A model generated the notes under the pieces. That model ran no database searches, had not been told where the DNA came from, and saw only the letters and a program-made list of their open reading frames with translations. The translations under genes were made by a program, and so were the position numbers. Positions 24,911 through 35,813 of a stretch of 64,000 bases of DNA are shown here, in pieces (positions within the stretch are counted from its first letter, which is position 1; every line of letters starts with the position of its first letter). Origin of the DNA: Austropuccinia psidii (Eukaryota > Basidiomycota > Pucciniomycetes > Pucciniales > Sphaerophragmiaceae). Location: NCBI GenBank assembly GCA_023105745.1, contig JALGQZ010000015.1:22301499-22365498 (forward strand). The letters are read 5' to 3'.

Positions 24911-25540
24911 ATGCTAGAAAAAGGCTGGAATCCAAGACTTCATTGTTATAACCTCAAAAAGGACTTATTTTCTATACACCCAACAGCAAGTAGTTTGAAA
25001 TTAATTCTTGACAAAGCAAGACACCATGCAAACAGATATATGCAAGATTCTTTCAAATATGCAAAAGAAAGATGGGATAAAAGCCATAAACCACCTGAAT
25101 TCAAAATAGGAGACTTGGTCTTAGTGTCAACTCTACAATTCAATAATATGAAAGGCCAAAATAAATTGAAAAATTCCTTTGCAGGACCATTCATGATAAA
25201 AGCACTACACGGACCTAATGATGTGCAACTAGAGCTCACAGGTAACTTAATGGACAAACACCTAACTTTCCCTGTAATTCTGATAAAACTGTACAGCTCA
25301 AGGGAAAAAGACTTATTTCCATTAATAAATAAACCCCCAATTTAAATTCCCCCTTCAGAGGAAGGAGAAGAAAATAAGATTGTGAAAGTCCTTAAAGAAA
25401 GAAGGACAAGAAAAAAAAAGAAAGGGAATAACTTGTAAGGTATAAAAACCCAACTCAAGAAGATGAATGGATACTTGAGAAAGATATAACAAATTCTGAC
25501 AAACTATTAAGAAGGTTCAGACATTAGAGAAAACCTAAAG
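24911..25540 (+). pseudogene. Integrase C-terminus and chromodomain of element D
   Basis: The open piece 24911-25345 ends in the integrase C-terminal fold ([49 protein letters not shown]). After a stop the chromodomain follows with stops: KIVKVLKERRTR, then NPTQEDEWILEKDITNSDKL. It parallels 61200-61650 of element B. Confidence 0.8.
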
Positions 25541-25644
25541 AATAGAGGATTGAGAATTATGGAGCTTCAAGATTAACAGAATCTATTGAAGAGGTAGGAT
25601 AGTGGATGATACCCTAATTAACAATATCAGATTATGGTAAAATC

Positions 25645-25662
25645 TTTTTTGGTGGTAGGGAA
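25645..25662 (+). other. Polypurine tract of element D
   Basis: A T-run followed by GGTGGTAGGGAA lies immediately before the 3' LTR start. Confidence 0.5.
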
Positions 25663-25905
25663 TATGAGTCTTTGAGGTATGACACATATCTAAAAATGTC
25701 ACAAGAAAAAACTTTATAATAATTATACTCTTAATAATTATGTTAAAACCAGTTGAAATGCCATAAATAAGCATAGACTTTGAACTCACTCAGAATCTGA
25801 TGAGTAAGCTTGTGAAATGAATTACACCATTAGATATCTCATGGTAAAATACACATATATCTCATTTTTATGGAATACCTGTAAAGCAAATAATTATTGA
25901 TTAAA
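25663..25905 (+). repeat. LTR-D partial copy (3' LTR of element D)
   Basis: It starts TATGAGTCTTTGAGGTATGA and follows the first 240 bp of LTR-D (AATGCCATAAATAAGCATAG, then CACCATTAGAT). Similarity ends near 25905, just before the element C remains. Confidence 0.75.
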
Positions 25906-25954
25906 ATTATTTCAATTCTCATTTATTGCAAAGCAGTTTGTTCACAAGTATTCT

Positions 25955-26475
25955 TTGACGATGTCAGAACTCCCAGACAAGATTCCCCTTATTATTCTTG
26001 ACTCCTCAAAGTCTCCTTCTCTATTTGTGACTCACCATACTAAATATATGGTTGAGCTCCCTTCTTTCCCAAGCTTGGAATGGGACTTTTTAGTCATTGA
26101 TAGTCCAAAGGGAGAAGATCACATATTGAGCTTTGACTTTCTCAATCATTTCAATTGATTTATTGATTGGAGGAAAGGGCTGATCACCTATAATTCTGAT
26201 CATAAGGACTATCATGATCCTTCAAAATCTTTCAATAATGACTTTTCTTCTTCCAAATCATGTGCAGCTCTGGCTGGTGATTCTAGAACACCATCATTTC
26301 CATCTTCTGTCCATATTCCTTCCCTTAATTCCCATCAGTCATTACTATAATCTAGAGATAAAGTCTTCAAAGAGATTCAAGACTTTTGAGAAGATAATTC
26401 TTTATCTTCACTTCATCTCTTATTTGGGAATATAGACCTTCCTCCTTCATCTTATCATGACTCCCTGGAGGAGTT
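25955..26475 (+). pseudogene. Protease-region remnant of element C
   Basis: The piece LPDKIPLIILDSSKSPSLFV, followed by LPSFPSLEWDFLVIDSPKGE and DHILSFDFLNHFN, has the layout of the C-terminal half of a gypsy protease (the I-L-G-x-D-F-L-type strand before RT). The catalytic Asp motif itself is not present, and stops follow near 26155, 26345 and 26385. It then joins the acidic RT-proximal linker. Confidence 0.6.
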
Positions 26476-27886
26476 GTGGGATGAAGAGGAAGATCCAGAA
26501 GGGATAGAAACTGTGATGAAGGTTGTCCCTTCTGTTTATCACCAGTACTTGGATGTATGCTCCAAGGTGAAAGCAGAGAAACTTCCTCCTCACTGCGCCT
26601 GTGATCATCATATTGAGCTGGAGGGGTCTCTACCTGGAGTTGTGGTGATGTACTCTTTATCAAACCAAGAGTCAGATACACTTAGGGCCTACATTTCAGA
26701 GAATGTAGAGAAAGGTTTCATCCAGCCAAGATCCTCTTCAACTGGAGCACCTGTCCTGTGTGTTGATTACTGCAAACTCAATGCTGTTACCAGGAAGAAC
26801 AAGTATCCTGTTCCTACTATGAATCAGCTGCTTACTGTTTTCAATGGTTCTTCTATCTTCTCCAAGATTGAATTGCATGGTGCATATAACCTGCTCAGAA
26901 TCTAGGAAGGTGATGAACATTTGACATGTTTTAGAACTTAATATCACAGCTATGAGTATTTGGTTATGCCATTTGGGCTAACCAATGCTCCTGCCTCGTT
27001 TCAAAACCTTGTCAATTATATTTTTTATGATCTTCTTTATATTTATGTTGTAGTTTATTTGGATGACATGATGCTCTTTTCCAAATCTGAAGAAGAACAT
27101 GTCACTCATGTGTCCACTGTTTCCAGACTCAGAGCCAATAATCTCTTTGCTAAGGCCTCCAAGTGCCTGTTTCATGTTTCTAGTGTGGAGTATTTGGGTT
27201 ATGTTGTTTCTTCTGAAGGCCTCAAGATGGACCAAGAAAAAGTCCAGAAAATTTTCAATTGGCCACCTCCAAGAAACCTCAAGGCTCTTCAATCATCCCT
27301 TGGCTTTGCCTATTCTTACCGCCATTTCATTAAGAATTATTCAAAGAAGATTAGTTCACTAACAAGTTTCCTCAAGAAAGATTCCCGTTTTCCCCTCAAT
27401 GAGGAAGCTCTTAGGCAGTTTCATCAACTCAAAGAGGCATTCACCATTTCTCCAATCCTTTCTCACTTTGATTCTTCTCTACCCACCATTGTAGTTTATG
27501 CCTTGGGTGCTGTACTGAGTCAGATTTCTGACTCAGGAAAACATCCCATTGCATTTGATAGCCGCAAGCTTCTCCCACCTGAGCTCAATTATGAGATTCA
27601 TGACAAGGAACTCCTTGGCATAGTCTGGGCTCTCAAGCGCTGGGGAGCTTTTCTCCTTTCTCTTTCTTCCTCTTTTGAATTTCTCACCAATCATTCATCA
27701 CTTCAATATTTTATGTCATCAAAGATTCTAAATTTCTGTCAAGCCCACTGGGCTGAATTTCTCTTTGAATTCCATTTTTCTATCACCTACTGCCCTGGCC
27801 GTTTGGCTACCCTTCCAGATGCACTGTCACGTCTGGACAACGTTTACCCAGAGAGGGGGAAGATTTCATCAGCAAGAATCCAATGA
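26474..27886 (+). pseudogene. Reverse transcriptase and RNase H of element C (inactivated)
   Basis: RT is recognised by YISENVEKGFIQPRSSSTGA, VDYCKLNAVTRKNKYPVP, YEYLVMPFGLTNAPASFQN and the catalytic YLDDMM near 27056. About eleven residues normally present between PVL and CVDY (a lysine- and glycine-rich loop) are deleted in frame, the first catalytic Asp is Glu (KIELHGAY), and two stops lie between 26905 and 26942. The RNase H lacks its first acidic motif (PTIV runs straight into YALGAVLS), and its later Asp is Asn (FLTNHSSLQYF). A single-base loss in the G-run at about 27855 ends the frame. Confidence 0.85.
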
Positions 27887-28356
27887 ATTATCAAAAAATA
27901 ATCAAGCAAGATGAAATTCAAGCCTCAAAATTCTTTGCAGTCAAGGTGGAAGAATTTTCAAATTTGATTGAATCAATTCAAAAGGTATTATGGAAAGACT
28001 CTCAATATAAAAGTATCCTTCAAGATTTGGGTAAAGGTAAATCTGTCCAAGATTATTCTCTTGATTCCTCTTCCCAACGTCTCCTGTTCAAAGATTGGGT
28101 GGTGGTCCCAAATGACTCCACAGTTCACCTCAGCATACTTCAAAAAAGGCATGACTCTCCTCTAGCTGGACATCCTGGCCAAGAGAAGACTCTCAAACTT
28201 GTCAAGCAGGATTTTCACTGGCCTGGCATTACTCAATTTATGAAGGATTATGTATCATCCTGTCAACAGTGTTCAAGAAACAAAAATATTCACCACAAGA
28301 ACCTTGGACTCCTCAAGCCTCTTCCAAAATGGTCCTTGGATTTGTCTTTCAATTGA
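27883..28356 (+). pseudogene. Integrase zinc-binding domain of element C
   Basis: The H2C2 finger is intact: HDSPLAGHPGQEKTLKLV, then [11 protein letters not shown] near 28258. It continues the polyprotein after the G-run frameshift. The ATG at 27883 is not a real start. The frame is lost again near 28340 by a small deletion. Confidence 0.8.
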
Positions 28357-29236
28357 TTTCATCACTCAATTACCACTGTCCAATTCCTTTGACTCAATCC
28401 TTGTCATAGTGGACAGATTCTCAAAAATGGCAATTCTCATTTGAACAATGTCTTCAATAACTTCATTAGATTTGGCCCATTTATTCATAAAGAATATTTT
28501 CTCAAAGCATGGCCTTCCTTCAAGCATTGTTAGTGATAGAGGTTCTCTTTTTGTTTCTTCCTTTTGGACCAAGCTTTGCCAGCAGCTCAAGATTTCAAGA
28601 GATCTGTCAACTGCTTACCATCCAGAAACTGATGGACAGACAGAGAGGGTAAATCAGATACTAGAACAGTACCTTTGGATGTATGTCAGTTATCATCAAG
28701 ATTATTGGAACACCTGTCTCCCTCTGGCTGAATTTGCCTACAATAACTCTGACCACTCTTCAACAAAACAATCACCATATTTCACTGTTTATGGAAGAGA
28801 TCCACATTTTGACTCAGTTCACATTACTCAAGATACTCCTGCTGGAAAGTTATCAACAAAAATGCAATCAGTACAGCAGGATTTCAAGAGAGAACTTGAA
28901 GTTGCCATAAACAGGTTCAAGAGGTATGCAGATAAAAGAAGAGACAGTCCACCTGTTTTCAATCCTGGTGACATGGTATGGCTTTCTTCCAAGAACATCA
29001 AATCAACTAGACCCACCAAAAAACTGTCTGCAAGATGGTTGGGTCCTTTTCCAATCTTGAAGAAGGTCAGCACTCATTCCTACCACCTCAAGCTCCCATC
29101 TCAATGGCAGTCCATCCACCCAGTCTTCAATATTTCACTCTTAAAACCAGTCAAGACATCAACAATCCCAAATAGGCATCAAGAGCCTCCTCCTCGAATA
29201 ATCATTGAAGAAGAAGAGGATTGGGAAGTCTCTTAA
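28357..29236 (+). pseudogene. Integrase catalytic core and C-terminus of element C
   Basis: All three acidic residues are readable: [11 protein letters not shown] (near 28355), IVSDRGSLF (near 28530) and DGQTERVNQILE (near 28632). A TGA at 28442 interrupts the core. The C-terminal domain (GDMVWLSSKNIKSTRPTKKL, GPFPILKKVS, HPVFNISLLKPV) is open to the stop at 29234. It is the best preserved part of this element. Confidence 0.85.
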
Positions 29237-29370
29237 CTACTGGACTCAGAGCTTAAGAGAGGAAAATTATGGTATTTGGTGTAATGCAAAGGTTTCAGTC
29301 AAGACTCAGAAAGATACACTTGGGAACCAATTGAAAACTTCAAGAATTTTCCTTAACTGGTAAAGGATTT
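29237..29370 (+). pseudogene. Chromodomain remnant of element C
   Basis: Reading on past the stop gives a chromodomain (RGKLWYLV, CKGFSQDSERYTWEPIENF, LVKDFH) with three in-frame stops. Confidence 0.65.
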
Positions 29371-30127
29371 TCATATGCACCTTGAGGGGTATTCTACTCT
29401 TTTCTGTTGTAAGCATCACCTTGGCCACTCTGTGAGAACTCTGAAAATTTTGGACACAGATCTTTTGCCTGGCTTTCAACATCAATTCCAAAATGATGGC
29501 CATTTTTTAATTGGGGAAATGGACCATTCATTTTTTCATTTCACTTCCAAGTCTTTCCAATTCCAAGTCATTCTTTCAATAAATTCATTTTCTTTTATGG
29601 CACTGGCAGGAGTGGTAATTACCAAAGGTACATTCCTCTCCTAGTGTGCACTTCCCTGAGGGGTCTACAATTTGTCAAAACATCACCTTGGCCACTTTGT
29701 CAGCACCTGGCATCAAATTTCTCTTTCCAGGTCCTTGTCCAATTTCAAAATCAGTTATCAACCTCTGTGATGAAGATTGGAACCTCCTCAAGATTCATTT
29801 CTCTTTTATTTTTTATTTTTTTTCTTTTCTTACTTTCATTTTCATTCTTTTATTTTTTACTTTATTTTCATCTTAAATTTTCTCTAATCATGTCAATTTT
29901 AACGTCAAGATTATCATTCATTTTATTAATCATCAAATCTTGAAGCCAATGTCAAAAGAAGATCAATCAAGTCCCACGTCATATTCCAACATTTTAATAC
30001 CAGTATCAAATTTATATTTATCAACAGAACTCCTCATTATTTCACTCTCAAAACTCTTTCCAATAGCCTCAACAGGCTTCAACTTGCATTGGTGCTCAGG
30101 AGCTTACCATTTCAATGTGGGGGGTAC
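29371..30127 (+). other. 3' non-coding region and polypurine tract of element C
   Basis: No conserved coding. CATCACCTTGGCCACT occurs twice (29413 and 29682), suggesting an old duplication. A pyrimidine-rich block fills 29800-29880. ATGTGGGGGGTAC just before the LTR is the likely polypurine tract. Confidence 0.5.
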
Positions 30128-31645
30128 TGTCACAACCATGGAAATTCACCGTCTTGGACCTCAATATGGCATATCCATGCCATATCCAATATATGGCCAT
30201 TTGGCCATATCCATAATCATTGGCAAAATTGGCTGTTGTCATATCTTATGGCCTTAATAGTCATTTTATCATCTGGGGCCAACAAGGCCCCTTCACCATC
30301 ATCAAGCCATTATAGCCTGTCTCTGTGCTTTTGGGTATCTTGGGTATTTTCCATACAACAGGGAAAATACAGCCCAAAAGCCTGTATTTGGCTCTTTAAG
30401 GTTTAAATACAGTTTGCGCATTTGGCTGTATTTAGCCATTGAGGCCATATTTCTCATGTATTATGTAAAATATGCCCATAAGGCCATATCAGGCCTTTTG
30501 GGGCTTAAATGCCAGCTTTGTGCATTTGGCCCATTTTTTGCCCACATTGCGCAAATACAGTTTTTAAGCTGTATTAGCTGTATTTGGCCAAAAACCCAAA
30601 AATGGTCAAATACCCCAAAAACCACTTTGTCACATCTGAAGCTTCCAAAATTCAAATTTCATGCATCTTCTCCTGGCATCAATCCAAAAGACCTTTGGCC
30701 CACTTCAACCTTTAATACCCAAAAGTGCCATATATGGTGTTATACACCATTATGCATCTTTTTTCAGCAGAAATACAATGGTGGCAATTTCAAATAGTTC
30801 TTTCAACTTTTCAACCGGTCATCAAGGCACACCTTCCAGAGGATTCATCAAGGCTCAAGGGTAAGTGTCATAATCTCAAATACTAATGATGTCATCAAGA
30901 AATCAATGGTTATTTGCACTCACAATATTCCTCCAAGGGAATACTGGATGTTCATTCTCAAGGGATATTCAAGAGGCAGTTCCAAAACAATGTGTCAAGG
31001 GTCAATGCTCCACCAATCCACCTTGGCAACCCAATTCATTCAGTACAGTCTTAATTCATCAAGACCTGTATTTTCAATCATACATCATGGGAAAATCATT
31101 CAACACAGTTCATCTCCCAATCTGGCAAGGTATACACTCCATCAGACAATCAATACAGCTTCCAGTATTCAATACAGAATCACTGCTAGACTGAAGGATT
31201 CAAGCTCTCAACTTTTCATGTATAACAGCTTCCTTTTACCTTGGGGGGTTTTTCCCCCAGTTAGTTAATATATTTTGATTTTATTTTATCTTTTTTTATC
31301 TTACCATTTTTGTTAAGTGAATACTGATATTATCAAGTCAGTCATTTAGCACCTTTTCTCTTTTCTTTCTTTGCCTGTTGATGTATATTTGGTGGTCATA
31401 TCCTTACTAATTCCATTGTTTATTTTGGAAGGTTGAAACAGTGATTAAGGACTTACTTGGTTGCCTCTTTGGCCATTTGGATTCTCATTTCTCTTATTGC
31501 ATCTCATCTTTGTACTTGCATCCTTCTTAGAGAAATTCAACTCTTTGTTTTTGTGTTCTTTATTTCTTTGGAGTCTTCCAACTGAGTTCCCTGATTGCTG
31601 AGTGGCAGGTCACTCTTGTTTTTCTGTCCAAGAGCCCCTGTGACA
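30128..31645 (+). repeat. LTR-C (3' LTR of element C)
   Basis: It starts TGTCACAACC and ends CCCCTGTGACA, so its first and last six bases are inverted copies. The length is 1518 bp. The part from 30170 to 30600 is full of short GGCCATAT, ATGGCCAT and TGTATTTGGC motifs, several palindromic. Confidence 0.8.
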
Positions 31646-32859
31646 CCTTATTTTTCACCTCCCATCTTAAATCCAGAGGAAGATGCTTGAACCCATCAAA
31701 TGGGTATTTATTAAAGATCTGACTCAGGGCTATCCAATGGTACTAGCCAAATTGAGCTAGCACCAGAACTACACAAGTTATGGCCACAATAAGGTCAAAT
31801 AAGGGTGAATAAAACATTCACCTCTCATCTAACTTCTACAGTTTTAGTGTGAGATACCTAAAGTGAGGTCTGTGTTTAAAGAAAAATATCAGGGCTATCT
31901 GATTGTGACTTTCATATACACCTATCTCATCCAGAACAAAAGGTATGGTGCAAACAAGCTCCATACAGATTTTAAGCCAATCACACATAGGTACAAAAGA
32001 TCTTGTACATGGAATAACTTTAACATATTGAATGATAGCCATATAAAATGAGGTACCATTATGTAGAAATCATTCAGGGATAAAAAATGAGCCAACCTTG
32101 AGGTTCATATCTCAAAAAATGACAAAGTTATGGCAGTTTTACGCTCCATATCCTGCAGTTAAACCAATACAGCCTTATTGTGGGAAATGTCCCATAACTA
32201 TGATTATCACGTTTCAAATGGATGAAGAAGATTGTTTATATGTCAATAACTCACAGTTTGGCCAATATTGGGGTCCTGTACAGGTTCTGTACAGCATTCT
32301 ACGGGTAATGCATGTCAGAAGAGGGCTATGTGGTCCCCAGATGAAACTTTCACCCTTTATTGGTGAAAACTGCCCAGATTTGCGTTCAAAACCCCATCTG
32401 AGCCACATACAGGCTATACAGGCATTTTGAAAACCACAAGCCAGTCCTTGGAAGTTAAAAAATAATCACTTCCTCTATGTGGAAAGGTGTAGAAGACTTT
32501 TTCACCCAAGTTCAGGATAAAAGGGGCCTTTTCTCCACCAGAAAAGGTTTCCTCATCCTGCTGTTCAATTCCTACATAGTAAAACTTTTAAAAACAGTTA
32601 TAATCTTGGAAAATAATCAATTTATACTTTAAACTTTAGTATTTTAACTCTTATCATAGTAATCCAACTGGTAAGACTGTACCCAGGGCTTTCAACAGCG
32701 CTCACCACCACTATTTTGTAATAGTCAAGTGCTTATTACTCTCTTTCAGACCTTTATTATCTATAATCCAACCACTTTTAAATTAATTTTACCATGTCAC
32801 AGTCATAGGTAAGGCTGTAAATAGCCTTATTAAACCTTCATCATAGACTCAGCCTGACA
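31646..32859 (+). repeat. LTR-A copy 4, 5'-truncated
   Basis: From CCTTATTTTTCACC on it follows LTR-A (AAATCCAGAGGAAGA, TACTAGCCAAATTGAGCTA) and ends GACTCAGCCTGACA. The missing first 220 bp were separated by the insertion of element C at this point. Confidence 0.8.
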
Positions 32860-32869
32860 TAAAAAAAGC

Positions 32870-33621
32870 TACAAGATTAAAAAAAACCTCCATATATTAT
32901 GTCAACTTTTAATGAAAGATTGCAAAGACCCATCATTATACTCCAAGCTGGATGAAGTCTGGAAAAAAGCATAGGATGAGGGAAAGTTCCACCTCCTTGA
33001 TGTAATACTTTATCATAGCACCAAACACACATGTGTTATGACCTTCAAAGATATAACTCTGATAAACACTATACTACATGAATGCCATGATAGTGTTGTA
33101 TCTGGTCATCTCCCAGAAGATAGGACAATGGAGAGGGTGAAAACTGCTCTTTGTGGCCAAACTGGAAAAACAATGTAGCAGATTATTTCCAGACTTGTGA
33201 AAAATGACAAAGGGCAAATAGAGCCGCAGGCAAAACATTTGGAATAATGATCCAAATCAAAGAACCAAAGTTCCCATGGTAAATAGTTCACATGGATTGG
33301 GTAACAGCCTTACCTTCATGAGGAGACAAGATTTTCAATGCCTTCCTAGTACTAGTTGAAAGATACAGAAAAACCCCAATTTTCTTACCATGTCATAAAG
33401 ATGATGCAGCTATGGACACAGCCATAATGTTATGGAATAGATTAGATAGTCATATAGGCTTATTAATAAATATGATAAGTGAACAAAATTCAAAAAGATG
33501 AATGGCTACTTGCGGAAGATATAACTAATGCTGATAAGCTATTAAGAATGTTCAGACATGAAATAAGACCTATGGAATAGAAAATTTAAGCATTATTGAG
33601 CTTGAAGACTAATAAATTCTA
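32870..33621 (+). pseudogene. Integrase relic of a D-type gypsy element
   Basis: Readable pieces are MKDCKDPSLYSKLDEVW (near 32912), HTCVMTFKD, INTILHECHDSVVSGHL and, after many frame changes, the start of the core to about 33480. A deletion then joins directly to the chromodomain end, QKDEWLLAEDITNADKLLRM (near 33490). The copia element is inserted just downstream, and the matching right flank resumes at 39245. Confidence 0.7.
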
Positions 33622-33626
33622 ATGAA
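33622..33626. repeat. Target duplication of the copia element, left
   Basis: ATGAA here and at 39240-39244. Confidence 0.65.
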
Positions 33627-33971
33627 TTTTAGATTTTGGCAGCTCTTCCCCTGACTGAAACCTTATCTAATTATAGTTTGGGGTCTGGTCCATGTCTCCC
33701 TCCTATTTATTATCTCCCGCTCCCTTCCTCTTACGGCGTCCAACCATCCTTTTCTAGTTTTCTCCTCTTCCCCATCACATAAAAAAAAACTCCCACTTTT
33801 CCTTTGACACTTTTTTCTTCTTGTTTCATATCTCTCTCTACTCACGATTCTGCTGTTTAATACTATACTCTTGTGAGCCCACTAATACCATAATACCATC
33901 ATCTTCGCATCTGCTGTTTATCACTTCTCATTCATTGTTTGTCCTTGATTTGATATTTCTAAACCTCAATA
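33627..33971 (+). repeat. Copia 5' LTR
   Basis: It aligns with 38896-39239: GGGTCTGGTCC, CTCCCTCCTATTTATTATCT, CCATCCTTTTCTAGTTT. The terminal TG has become TT. It ends CCTCAATA. Confidence 0.8.
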
Positions 33972-33993
33972 GATCTACAGTCTCAATCAAGGA

Positions 33994-34735
33994 ATGAACA
34001 ATTTGTATCCAATAAACAAACTTAGGAAAAGCATCCCAACACTATCTGAGGAAAACTACCCGGAATGGAGGCTTCGTATATCAATCTACCTAAGACAGAA
34101 GAAGCTGTTGTCATACTGCAACAAGCCAATGACTTCAGCATTGGATTCCACAAAGCCGACTAAGGCAGAGAGCAATGAGGCCTGTGCCCACATAACAAGC
34201 CCACTAGACTCCCAAACATTCTCTGAACTCATCAATGAGGTAACTTCTCAAAATAGTCACAAACTCTGGAAGGGAATAAACAAATTGTTTGCTTCCTCCT
34301 CTTTCAGTAGTAAAGCCAGAGTATGGAGTTGGTTTCTCAAAGTCACATATCAGAATGACCTTAGAACATTCATCTCAGAATGTCGTCAATGTCTCAACAA
34401 AATCTCCTCAGCAGGACTGTAGGTTGGAGACATAATCTTAGCATTCACCATCCTCACTAAACTTCCTGAAGAATTCCAACCCCTAATTGAGAAAAGCACT
34501 CTAAATGCCAAACAACAAGGAAATCCTGACAACTTACTAAAAACACTCCATGAAAAGACTTTAAAAGGGGAAGCACTATCAAGTGAGTCACCTAAGGCTG
34601 TATCTCTCAATTGCAAAACATTTCCATCAAGAACTGTTCACTACTGTGCAAACGGTAAGCACAACCCACTAGTAAAAAGCCACGGAACCAAACAATTTGG
34701 AAACTGCACCCGGAACTCAGGTCAGAGAGAATGAA
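33994..34735 (+). pseudogene. Copia gag (one stop)
   Basis: The ATG at 33994 is 22 bases after the LTR. The protein shows the copia gag domain (LSEENYPEWRLRISIYLRQK near residue 18, later KLWKGINKLFASSSF) to a TAG at 34420-34422, and continues in frame after it (FTILTKLPEEFQPLIEKS). A zinc-knuckle-like segment, HYCANGKHNPLVKSH, lies near 34637. The domain order and length fit copia gag of rust fungi. The internal stop indicates a dead copy. Confidence 0.75.
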
Positions 34736-34769
34736 AAAAGAAGCTCAGTCAAACTTTACCCTTGCTCGA

Positions 34770-35300
34770 GCTCTCCTAACCCAAAAGGGAAACAAACCAA
34801 CCACCACCTCTCTAGTCCTGGATACATGAGCATTGAATCATATGCTCAACAACAAACTCTTTTTCTCATAAATCTCACCATGCTCTACAAAAATATCAAC
34901 CAGATGAAATAGTTCATCCCTAAAAGCAGACGCCATCGGAACTGCCAAAATCATCGACAGGAAAGGAAAAACCAGGAATCTGCATAACAGCCTATATGTA
35001 CCAGCGCTAACTACTAATCTAATCTCCCTAACTAACCTCGCCTCCTCAGAAACCAGAAGCAAGAAGTAGACAGAGCACTACAAGGTTTAACTCGATAGGG
35101 AGATAAATCCATCCTTTATATGTTCCATAACTGACTCAGTACTGGAAACAAAAATACAACTACCAAAAGATCTATGTTATCACACCAAGCACCATAGTCA
35201 AACATGGCATGATCAACTGGGGCACATGAACAATGGCAGCATCACAAAGCTAGTTAACAGCCAAAAAGGCAAGCAAACCTGTGATATCTGTCTTAAAGAA
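34770..35300 (+). pseudogene. Copia protease and pre-integrase region (broken)
   Basis: The protease active site reads LVLDT followed by a stop and ALNHM, so the Gly of the Asp-Thr-Gly triad is now a TGA stop. NSLYVPALTTNLISLTNLAS further on is the typical copia protease C-terminal segment. WHDQLGHMNNGSITKL (near 35200) and the CDIC pair (near 35280) form the zinc-binding pre-integrase domain. Confidence 0.75.
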
Positions 35301-35311
35301 AAATAACCACC

Positions 35312-35813
35312 TTGCCTTTCTCCTCAAAATTCGTACCTGTAACCTCCATTCTAGAAAACATCTCTCTCGACCTATGTGGACCCATATCCACACCAACCGT
35401 ATCTGGATATCAATACTTCATGATTATTATTGATCAATTCAGCAAGTTCATCTCAGTCAAACTTCTGAAACGCAAAAACGAAGCATTCACCCACTTCAAA
35501 GAATTCAAAAATGCTGCTGAAAACTTTCACTCACAGAAAATCAAGATAATAATCTCAGATGGAGGAGGTGATTTCAAGAACAACTCTTTTGAACAATTAT
35601 GCTCCAAAAGTGGCATTAAACATCGTTTTGGTCCAGCTTACACCCCGCAACACAACGGTATCTCCGAGAGAGGAAACCGCTCCATTATTGAAAAAGCTAG
35701 ATGCCTGCTAATCCAATTCTCTCTGCCAATGAAATTTTGGGGTGTAGCCATAGCAACCTCCGCTTTCCTATGCAACCTAATACCAAAACAAGACAACAAC
35801 ACAAGGCCATTTG
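35312..35813 (+). pseudogene. Copia integrase core
   Basis: The DDE triad is visible: SLDLCGPISTP (near 35367), IISDGGGDFKNNSF (near 35552) and HNGISERGNRSI (near 35652). The frame is open from 35312 to the point where the solo LTR-A enters at 35814. The downstream part resumes after 37225 in the remaining copia sequence. Confidence 0.85.

Larger units (their letters stand above)
17942..25905 (+). mobile_element. Element D: complete but decayed Ty3/gypsy chromovirus
   Basis: The element runs 5' LTR (17942-19889), leader, upstream ORF1, gag, protease, RT, integrase with chromodomain, polypurine tract and the first 240 bp of the 3' LTR. It belongs to the same lineage as element B: the same ORF order, the same ATGA overlap between ORF1 and gag, and LTRs that both start with a TGTGAGCC-type end. 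Many stops, frameshifts and at least two large deletions (RNase H and part of the integrase N-terminal region) show long decay. Confidence 0.85.
25906..31645 (+). mobile_element. Element C: second Ty3/gypsy lineage, 5' part missing
   Basis: From left to right it carries a protease remnant, RT, RNase H, integrase, chromodomain, 3' leader, polypurine tract and a 1.5-kb 3' LTR. The gag and 5' LTR are absent. The protein is clearly different from elements B and D (for example IELEGSLPGVVVMYSLSNQE) and resembles a very abundant gypsy lineage of rust fungi, as I remember it. The LTR end lies inside an LTR-A copy, so element C inserted into older debris. Confidence 0.85.

Noticed and set aside
27883..27886. 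Another ATGA overlap, between the RT/RNase H frame and the integrase frame of element C
   Set aside because: The frame change comes from loss of one G in the run at 27855. The protein similarity crosses the joint without a start codon, so the overlap is accidental.
29306..31268. Several open frames of 60-127 codons after the element C integrase and within LTR-C
   Set aside because: They lie in the 3' region and LTR, overlap each other in different frames and match no domain.
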